Notes under the pieces: model-generated | Databases searched by the model: none | The model's input: only the letters and a program-made list of their open reading frames with translations | Told to the model about the DNA's origin: nothing | Made by a program: the position numbers and the translations under genes | Origin: Paracoccus sp. SMMA_5_TC | GTDB taxonomy: Bacteria > Pseudomonadota > Alphaproteobacteria > Rhodobacterales > Rhodobacteraceae | Direction of reading: 5' to 3' | Length of the DNA stretch: 64,000 bases | NCBI RefSeq assembly: GCF_009696685.2 | Contig: NZ_CP102355.1 | Coordinates: 558,001 to 622,000 of the forward strand | Shown: piece after piece, positions 58,262 to 64,000 of the stretch | Layout: every line of letters begins with the position of its first letter | Numbering within the stretch: position 1 is the stretch's first letter

Positions 58262-58440
58262 CAGATGCCCCCTCTGTCCCTACCCCGCGCGGGGGGCGCC
58301 TGAGATCGTTATCCCTTCGGCGGGCGGACCATGCCGCCACTCTCCAGAGCGTTCGCAGGAAAACGGTCCCTTTGCCTGAGAGATTCCCGGGGCGGTTGCT
58401 CCTTCGGCCCTGACCTGGGTCAGTGTCTCCCGATTTCCGA
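58262..58440 (-). ncRNA. Tandem glycine riboswitch (gcvT leader)
   Basis: On the - strand, two similar aptamers follow one another. The first runs CGGGAGAC, GCCGAAGGAGCAA, AATCTCTCAGGCAAA. The second runs GCTCTGGAGAGTGG, GCCGAAGGGATAACG, ATCTCAGGCG. These are the conserved glycine-aptamer elements, and the tandem arrangement upstream of gcvT is classical. Binding of two glycines normally turns on cleavage-system expression. Between the RNA and the gcvT start, near 58236-58258, GGACGGAACGGGTCCGTCC can form an expression-platform hairpin that may expose or hide the GGGGGG ribosome binding site. Confidence 0.92.
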
Positions 58441-58445
58441 TTGTT

Positions 58446-58474
58446 GCCCTAGCCGCGCGGCGGGATTCTGGCAA
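58446..58474 (-). promoter_or_regulatory. Putative promoter of the gcv riboswitch transcript
   Basis: On the - strand TTGCCA (58474-58469) and TAGGGC (58451-58446) are 17 nt apart, just before the first aptamer. Confidence 0.5.
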
Positions 58475-58510
58475 GAGGCTTCTGCCATTCTGTCGCATCG
58501 ATCCTGCGCT

Positions 58511-59293
58511 TCAGATGGTGATATTGGTCGCGCCCCCGTCCAGCAGGATGTTCTGGCCGATGATGAAGCGGGCGTGCTGGCTGCACAGGAAGGCGCAGGT
58601 GGCGCCGAAATCCTCGGGCCGACCATAGTTGCGGGTGGGAATGGTGGCTTCGCGCCGCGCCCGCGCCTCGGCCCGGGAAATGCCTTCGGCCCGCGCGACA
58701 CCCGCATCCAGGCTGTCGGCGCGGTCGGTATCATGGATCCCCGGCAGCAGGTTGTTGACCACGACACCCTGCGCCGCCACCTGGCGCGACATGCCGGCGA
58801 CAAAGCCGGTCAGCCCGGCGCGGGCGGTGTTTGACAGGCCCAGAACGCCGATGGGCGCGCGCACGGATTGCGAGGTGATGTTGACCACCCGGCCCCAACC
58901 GCGCTGCATCATGCCCGGCACCAGCGCCTGCATCAGCGCGATGGCGGTCAGCATGTTGGCGTCGATGGCGCGGATGAAATCGTCGCGCGACCAGTCGGTC
59001 CAGCTGCCCGGCGGCGGGCCACCGGCGTTGTTCACAAGGATGTCGGCGCCTTCGGGCAACGCGGCCAGCACCGCCTGGCGGCCGGCATCGGTGGTGATGT
59101 CGGCTGCGACCGGGGTCACGCGCACGCCGTGATCGCGGGCCAGATCCTCGGCTGTCTGCTTCAGCGCCTCGGCACCGCGGGCATTGATGACCAGATCGAC
59201 GCCCGCCGCGGCCAGCGCCTGGGCACAGGCCCGCCCCAGCCCCTTCGACGCGGCGCAGACCAGCGCCGTCTTGCCCCTGATGCCCAGATCCAT
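58511..59293 (-). CDS. SDR family protein with atypical active site
   Basis: 260 aa Rossmann-fold protein. The cofactor loop reads CAASKGLGRA in place of TGxxxGxG. NNAGGPPPGSW and the C-terminal IIGQNILLDGG are typical of FabG-like proteins. The catalytic Ser is retained in NITSQSV, but YxxxK is replaced by SNTAR (Ser154, Arg158). A known subgroup of SDRs with LSNxAR shares this, so it may be a real subfamily with changed chemistry. It lies upstream of the gcv riboswitch, on the same strand but separated from it. Confidence 0.85.
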   Translation of the reverse strand: MDLGIRGKTALVCAASKGLGRACAQALAAAGVDLVINARGAEALKQTAEDLARDHGVRVTPVAADITTDAGRQAVLAALPEGADILVNNAGGPPPGSWTDWSRDDFIRAIDANMLTAIALMQALVPGMMQRGWGRVVNITSQSVRAPIGVLGLSNTARAGLTGFVAGMSRQVAAQGVVVNNLLPGIHDTDRADSLDAGVARAEGISRAEARARREATIPTRNYGRPEDFGATCAFLCSQHARFIIGQNILLDGGATNITI

Positions 59294-59365
59294 GCGATCC
59301 CCCTGTCAATGACGCAGCCGGCACAGGAAATGCGGACAGGCGGATTTTGTCCAGAGCAGACGCGC

Positions 59366-60088
59366 TCAGGCGGCCTCGAACAGGCCGATGCTGTTGGCCA
59401 GCGTCACCGCCTGGGCGCGGCGGCGGGCGCGGACCTTGGCCATGATCGCGGTCACATGCACCTTGACCGTGGCCTCGGCAATGCCAAGTTCCTGGCCGAT
59501 TTCCCGGTTGGACCTGCCCTGGCAGATCAGTCGCAGGATGCGCATCTGCTGCGGCGTCAGGCTGGCAAAGCGCCGGGCCAGTTCGGCGCGGGCGGCATCC
59601 TCGGCGGGAATGCCCGGCTGATAGCTCTCGGGGGTGACACGTTCGCCCTGCCACATGCGGCGCAGGCTGTCGATCAGCGCCTCGCGGCCAAGGGCCTTGC
59701 TGACATAGCCCTGGGCGCCGGCGGCCATGGCCATGGCGATCATCGCATGATCCAGATTGGCGGAAATCATGGTGATCGGCACATCGGGCAGCAACTGGCG
59801 CAGGCTCACCAGCCCTTCGACCCCGCGGGCATCGGGAAGGTCACTGTCGAGGATCACCGCATCGGGCGCGCCCTGGCTGCGGATCTGTTCCTGCGCCGCC
59901 GCCAGGCTGCGGGCGGTGCGCAGGTTGCGCAGGCCAAGGCCCATCTTCAACGTCAACGCCAGTGCGTCGCACATCAGCGGGTGATCGTCCACGATCAGAA
60001 CCTCGCGCAGCGAAGCGGCGGGGGTTGTGGCCTGCTGCGCATCGGTTTCGGCGATGCGCCGTGCAGAGGGGGCTTGGGCGTCTGCCAT
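59366..60088 (-). CDS. LuxR-family response regulator (NarL/FixJ type)
   Basis: 240 aa. The receiver domain has the acidic pair Asp34-Asp35 (LIVDDHPLM), the phosphoacceptor Asp81 in ILDSDLPD, and Lys131 in GYVSKALG. A LuxR-type helix-turn-helix covers about residues 177-235 (LTPQQMRILRLICQG, NREIGQELGIAEATVKVHV). A 25-residue N-terminal extension precedes the receiver. No histidine kinase is in the window, so its partner is unknown. It is divergent from the alpha-2-macroglobulin gene. Confidence 0.92.
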   Translation of the reverse strand: MADAQAPSARRIAETDAQQATTPAASLREVLIVDDHPLMCDALALTLKMGLGLRNLRTARSLAAAQEQIRSQGAPDAVILDSDLPDARGVEGLVSLRQLLPDVPITMISANLDHAMIAMAMAAGAQGYVSKALGREALIDSLRRMWQGERVTPESYQPGIPAEDAARAELARRFASLTPQQMRILRLICQGRSNREIGQELGIAEATVKVHVTAIMAKVRARRRAQAVTLANSIGLFEAA

Positions 60089-60239
60089 GCGATTCCTCCG
60101 ACTGGTCCGGGTTTCATCCTACACCCGGCGGGGGTCGGGCCGGCAAGCCCGTTCGCAGCAGACAAGCCGCGACCGGGAACGATTGCCAGCCCCGCCCCGC
60201 GGTGCCACAACTGGGGCGGGCGCAGACCGGAGGCAGGAC

Positions 60240-63200
60240 ATGCAGAACCCGTTGGCAAGGCGAATCGCAGTGGCCGTGGCGGCGGCATCTGTGGCGGTGG
60301 CAATGCTGGGCACACCGGCAGCGGGTCAGACGCCGGGCACCCAGGCCGGGGCGCTGCCCGAACGGCGGCTGTCGCTAGAGGCCGACACCGACCTGCCCGG
60401 GGGCGATCTGGGCCCGCTGTTCGACACCACGCTGCAAGCCTGCGTGCAGGCCTGCCTGGCCAATGACGACTGCCAAGCGCTGACCTACAACCAGCGGTCG
60501 CGCGCCTGCTTTCCCAAGGGGGCGGAGGCCGGGGCGCCGGTGACATTCGCCGGGGCGCTGTCGGGGCGGGTGGTGACGGCCGACCCGGAAGCCGCGCTGG
60601 CTGCCGCCCGCCGCGCCCAGGCCGCAAGCTTTCTGTCGACCGCCGATCTGGACGCGGCCGCCCGGCAGGCGCGGCTGATGCCCGCGCAGCACCCGCCCCT
60701 GCCCGGCGCGGCCGGTGTCGATCAGGCCCGCGCCGCCGAGGCGGCTGGCGATCTGGCGGGCGCGGCGCAGATCATCGGCGCGCTGGTCGCGCAGCACGAC
60801 CGCGCCGGCGACTGGACCGACCTGGCGCGGCTGACGCTTTACACCAGCGACCAGTCCGACAATTCGGCCAGCGCCGCCATCGCGGCAATGGCGGTGAACG
60901 GCTATCTGCGCGCCGGTCCCGATCAGGACGCGCTGGCGGCGCGGGCGCTGGGCTGGCTGGCCATGGCGCTGGAGCGGCTGGACCGCGGCCGCGACGCGCT
61001 GGCGGCGCTGCGTCTGGCGGCGGCACTGGCGCCCAAGGATGCCGAAATCGCCAGCGCGCTGGAACAGTCGCAAGCCCGCAACGGGCTGCGCGTCACCGAC
61101 ACCCAGGTCGAATCCGACAGCCCCAACCCGCGGTTCTGCGCCGTCCTGTCGCGACCCTTGGCCAAGGGCACCGACTATGCCCCCTTCCTGCGGCTGCCGG
61201 CGGGCGACCTGACCGTCGAGGCCGACGACCAGCGGCTGTGCGTCGCCGGGCTCAGCCACGGCCAGCAGGTCGAAATCACCCTGCGCGCCGGCCTGCCGGC
61301 CGCCGATGGCGAGGTGCTGGCGCGCGACGTGGCCCTGCGCGGCTATGTGCGCGACCGCAGCCCCGAGGTGCGCTTTGCCGGGCGCGGCTATGTGCTGCCC
61401 GCCGGCGGCGACCAGCGGCTGTCGATGGTCACGGTCAATGCCGATCTGGTCGACCTGCGGCTGCTGCGGCTGTCGGATCGCAACCTGATCCGGGCCATCA
61501 GCGAACGCATGTTCGCCACGCCGCTGGACAGCTGGCAGGTCGATTACTTCACCGACAGCATGGCGCGCGAAATCTGGCGCGGCCAGGCCCAGGTGGCGCG
61601 GCCCATGGGCCAGACGACACCGAACCAGGAGGTGACGACCAGCCTTGCCATCCCGGCCGAGGCCGGCCCGCTCGAACCCGGCATCTACATCCTGCAGGCC
61701 AATGTCGCCGGCGAAAACCGGGCCGAGACCGGCGTGGCCGCGCAATGGTTCGTGATTTCCGACCTGGGGATTTCGACCTTCAGCGGCGCCGACGGGCTGA
61801 CGGTGGTGGTGCGCAGCCTGCGCGACACCGCCCCGCGGCCGGGGGCCGAGGTGGCCCTGGTCAGCCGCTCGAACGAGGTTCTGGCCAGGACCGCGACCGA
61901 CGATCAGGGCATCGCGCGCTTTGCCCCCGGGCTCAGCCTGGGGCGCGACGGCGCGGCGCCGGCGCTGGTCACGGTCAGCGAATGGCAGGGCACCGGCGCC
62001 CAGCGCCAGGCCCGCGACATGGCCTTCCTGTCGCTGACCGATCCCGAGTTCGACCTCTCTGACCGCGGGGTCGAGGGCCAGCCCCCCAGCCCGCCCATCG
62101 ACATCTTCCTGACCACCGATCGCGGCGCCTATCGCGTGGGGGAAACAGTGAACGCCACCGTGCTGGCCCGCGACGCCCGCGCCGCGGCGCTGGAGGACTT
62201 GCCGCTGACGGCAGTGCTGCTGCGCCCCGACGGGGTCGAGGCCGCGCGCATCCGGCCCGACGCCGCCGGCGCCGGCGGCGCCACCCTGGCCTGGACCATC
62301 CCCGCCACCGCGCCCCGCGGCACCTGGCGGCTGGAGCTGCGCAGCCAGGCCGATGGCCCCGCCCTGGCCAGCACCCGCCTGCTGGTCGAGGATTTCCGCC
62401 CCGAACGCATCGACTTCACCCCGCGCCTGCCCGAGGGCCCGGCCCGCGCCGGCGCCAGCCTGCCCCTGTCCTTGGAGGCGCGCTGGCTGTTCGGCGCCCC
62501 GGCCGCCAATCTGCCGGTCGAAGGCACGCTGCGACTTGCGCCCCTGAACAGCCTGCCGGGGTTCGACGGCTATCGCTTCGGCCGCCACGACGACGACAGC
62601 ACCCCGGTGGTGACCAGCCTGCCCGCGGGCACGACCGATGCCCAGGGCCGGTTCCAGACCCGCCTTGACCTGCCCCCGGCAGGCGAGCTTGGGCCGCGCC
62701 CGGTCGAGGCCCGGGTGGTGCTGGATGTCCGCGAAGGCGCCGGCCGGCCGGTCGAGCGCAGCGTCACCCGCGTGGTGATGCCCGAACTGCCCATCCCCGG
62801 TATCCGCCCCCTGTTCGAGGGCGATACCGTCCCCGAAAACGCCGAGGCGCGCTTTGCGCTGATTGCCGTCGGGCCGGATCTGAAGCCCGCCCCGGCGCCG
62901 CTGCGCTGGGTGCTGAACCGGATCGACACCGAATACCAGTGGTATTCCCTGGGCGGCCAGTGGAACTGGGAAGCGATCACCAGCCGCAGCCGCATCGCCG
63001 AAGGCGAGGCCCAGCCCGGCGACACGCCGGCAGAAATCGCCGCCCCCGTCACCTGGGGCCAGTATGAACTGGTGGTCGAGCCGGCCTCGGGCCAGGGCGA
63101 TGCGGCCGCGATCACCTTCAATGCCGGCTGGGGCGCGCTGGCCAGCGCCGGCACCGAAACCCCCGACCGGCTGCGGGTGCTGCTGGACAAGCCCGCCTAT

Positions 63201-64000
63201 CGCAGCGGCGACACCGCGCGGCTACAGGTTCAGGCCGCCAGCGACGGGCTGGGGCTGGTCTCGGTGCTGTCGAACCGGGTGGTGGCCTTGCAGACGGTGG
63301 CGCTGCGGGCGGGCGACAACAGCCTGGAACTGCCGGTGACCGACGACTGGGGCGCGGGCGTCTATGTCACCGTCTCGGCCATCCGGCCGCTGCAGGGGCT
63401 TCAGCCGGGCGACCGCAGCCCGGCGCGGGCGCTGGGTCTGGCCCATGCCGGCGTCGATCCGGGGGCGCGCCAGCTGACGGCCAGCCTTGATGCCCCGGCC
63501 GAGGCGCGCCCGCGCGGCACCGTTCCCGTCACCCTGCAGGTCAGCGGCGCCGCGCCGGGCGACAGCGTCCATGCCACCATCGCCGCCGTCGATCAGGGCA
63601 TCCTGAACCTGACCGGCTTTCAGCCGCCCGATCCAGCCCGGCACTATTTCGGCCAGCGCCGGTTGGGGGTCGGGCTGCGCGACCTTTACGGCCGGCTGAT
63701 CCTGCCCAGCGGCGCCCCCGACGGGGCGCTGCGCGAGGGCGGCGACGCCATGGCCGCCAGCGCCGAGGCCCCGCCCCCGACCGAGGAATTGATGAGCTGG
63801 TTTTCCGGCCCGCTCACGCTCGACGCCCAAGGCCAGGCCCGAGTCGAGGTGCCGGTGGGCGATTTCAACGGCGAATTGCGGCTGATGGCGGTGGTCTGGT
63901 CGCAACAGGCGGTGGGACAGGCCGATGCCAGCGTCCTGATGCGCGATCCGGTGGTGATGACGGTGACGGCGCCGGCCTTTCTGGCCCCGGGCGATCAGGC
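60240..64000 (+). CDS. PAN-domain alpha-2-macroglobulin family protein (3' end beyond window)
   Basis: At least 1253 codons, open to the window end. A signal peptide (to about AAGQT) suggests a periplasmic protein. A PAN/Apple-like module follows with cysteines 68, 72, 78 and 90 (ACVQACLANDDCQALTY). Then come a helical stretch with TPR-like LGWLAMALERLDRGRDAL, and the macroglobulin repeats: VYV-type strands such as DIFLTTDRGAYRVGETV and the PLTLDAQGQARVEVPVGDFNG region. The bait region and any thioester (CLEQ) fall outside. These proteins trap proteases in the periplasm. ATG 60240 follows GGAGG. Confidence 0.9.
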   Translation, partial: MQNPLARRIAVAVAAASVAVAMLGTPAAGQTPGTQAGALPERRLSLEADTDLPGGDLGPLFDTTLQACVQACLANDDCQALTYNQRSRACFPKGAEAGAPVTFAGALSGRVVTADPEAALAAARRAQAASFLSTADLDAAARQARLMPAQHPPLPGAAGVDQARAAEAAGDLAGAAQIIGALVAQHDRAGDWTDLARLTLYTSDQSDNSASAAIAAMAVNGYLRAGPDQDALAARALGWLAMALERLDRGRDALAALRLAAALAPKDAEIASALEQSQARNGLRVTDTQVESDSPNPRFCAVLSRPLAKGTDYAPFLRLPAGDLTVEADDQRLCVAGLSHGQQVEITLRAGLPAADGEVLARDVALRGYVRDRSPEVRFAGRGYVLPAGGDQRLSMVTVNADLVDLRLLRLSDRNLIRAISERMFATPLDSWQVDYFTDSMAREIWRGQAQVARPMGQTTPNQEVTTSLAIPAEAGPLEPGIYILQANVAGENRAETGVAAQWFVISDLGISTFSGADGLTVVVRSLRDTAPRPGAEVALVSRSNEVLARTATDDQGIARFAPGLSLGRDGAAPALVTVSEWQGTGAQRQARDMAFLSLTDPEFDLSDRGVEGQPPSPPIDIFLTTDRGAYRVGETVNATVLARDARAAALEDLPLTAVLLRPDGVEAARIRPDAAGAGGATLAWTIPATAPRGTWRLELRSQADGPALASTRLLVEDFRPERIDFTPRLPEGPARAGASLPLSLEARWLFGAPAANLPVEGTLRLAPLNSLPGFDGYRFGRHDDDSTPVVTSLPAGTTDAQGRFQTRLDLPPAGELGPRPVEARVVLDVREGAGRPVERSVTRVVMPELPIPGIRPLFEGDTVPENAEARFALIAVGPDLKPAPAPLRWVLNRIDTEYQWYSLGGQWNWEAITSRSRIAEGEAQPGDTPAEIAAPVTWGQYELVVEPASGQGDAAAITFNAGWGALASAGTETPDRLRVLLDKPAYRSGDTARLQVQAASDGLGLVSVLSNRVVALQTVALRAGDNSLELPVTDDWGAGVYVTVSAIRPLQGLQPGDRSPARALGLAHAGVDPGARQLTASLDAPAEARPRGTVPVTLQVSGAAPGDSVHATIAAVDQGILNLTGFQPPDPARHYFGQRRLGVGLRDLYGRLILPSGAPDGALREGGDAMAASAEAPPPTEELMSWFSGPLTLDAQGQARVEVPVGDFNGELRLMAVVWSQQAVGQADASVLMRDPVVMTVTAPAFLAPGDQ

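Noticed and set aside
60375..62588. 737-codon open frame on the - strand
   Set aside because: Antisense to the alpha-2-macroglobulin gene, whose signal peptide, PAN cysteines and repeats are in the + frame.

Overview
This 64 kb window is a piece of chromosome from a GC-rich alphaproteobacterium. It is almost certainly a member of the Rhodobacterales/Paracoccaceae, and Paracoccus or a close relative fits best. The reasons are the 50-residue aa3-type cytochrome oxidase subunit IV, the neighbourhoods ispE-pdxJ-acpS-lepB-rnc-era and dxs-ispA-xseB-histone deacetylase-like, a COQ9 gene, ETF-ubiquinone oxidoreductase, and short overlapping operons on both strands. I see no insertion sequence, prophage, CRISPR array, plasmid origin or rRNA operon. 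About 60 protein genes, three tRNAs and one riboswitch pack the window, and the only gene-free stretch longer than 300 bases is 53117-53562.

Layout. 1-8.2 kb: a quinone reductase (cut by the window start) coupled to COQ9, rpsU, tRNA-Pro, an EamA transporter, leuB, a small periplasmic protein, a family-4-type uracil-DNA glycosylase without the usual iron-sulfur cysteines, a periplasmic DsbD-alpha-like protein, YqgE and a Sua5-type t6A synthase. 8.3-13 kb: a DmdC-like acyl-CoA dehydrogenase, an MBL hydrolase, cytochrome oxidase subunit IV, a lipoprotein and AzlC/AzlD. 13-18.7 kb: a LysR regulator divergent from an NMT1/THI5-type ABC importer and an unusual adenine-deaminase-family amidohydrolase, closed by a strong terminator. 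18.7-32.4 kb is mostly housekeeping: greA, ETF-QO, a TPR protein, ispE, pdxJ, acpS, lepB, rnc, era, a DUF1491 gene, gyrB and a small outer-membrane barrel.

32.4-38.5 kb holds the four-gene ligase-associated DNA repair cassette (exonuclease, ATP-dependent DNA ligase, Lhr-type helicase, PdeM endonuclease). Every junction overlaps, and an Lrp/AsnC regulator lies just upstream on the same strand. 38.6-45.7 kb: a SufS-like aminotransferase, a second EamA transporter, an HU paralogue, AMP nucleosidase, a luciferase-like flavoprotein, an NAD-dependent epimerase-like protein and an SH3-domain secreted protein. 45.8-52.1 kb: dxs, ispA, xseB, a histone-deacetylase-like hydrolase, mtaB, dapF (with a Ser where the second catalytic Cys is expected) and tRNA-Lys. 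52.2-58.5 kb: a triple-SH3 secreted protein, tRNA-Ala and the glycine cleavage operon gcvT-gcvH-gcvP under a tandem glycine riboswitch. 58.5-64 kb: an SDR protein lacking the classical catalytic Tyr/Lys, an orphan LuxR-type response regulator, and the first 1253 codons of a PAN-domain alpha-2-macroglobulin.

The most rewarding parts to follow up are the ligase-associated repair operon, the LysR-ABC-amidohydrolase scavenging cluster, and several housekeeping enzymes with altered catalytic or cofactor residues (DapF, UDG, SDR, the amidohydrolase). All functional calls come from reading the translated sequences and recalling family motifs; no database search was run.
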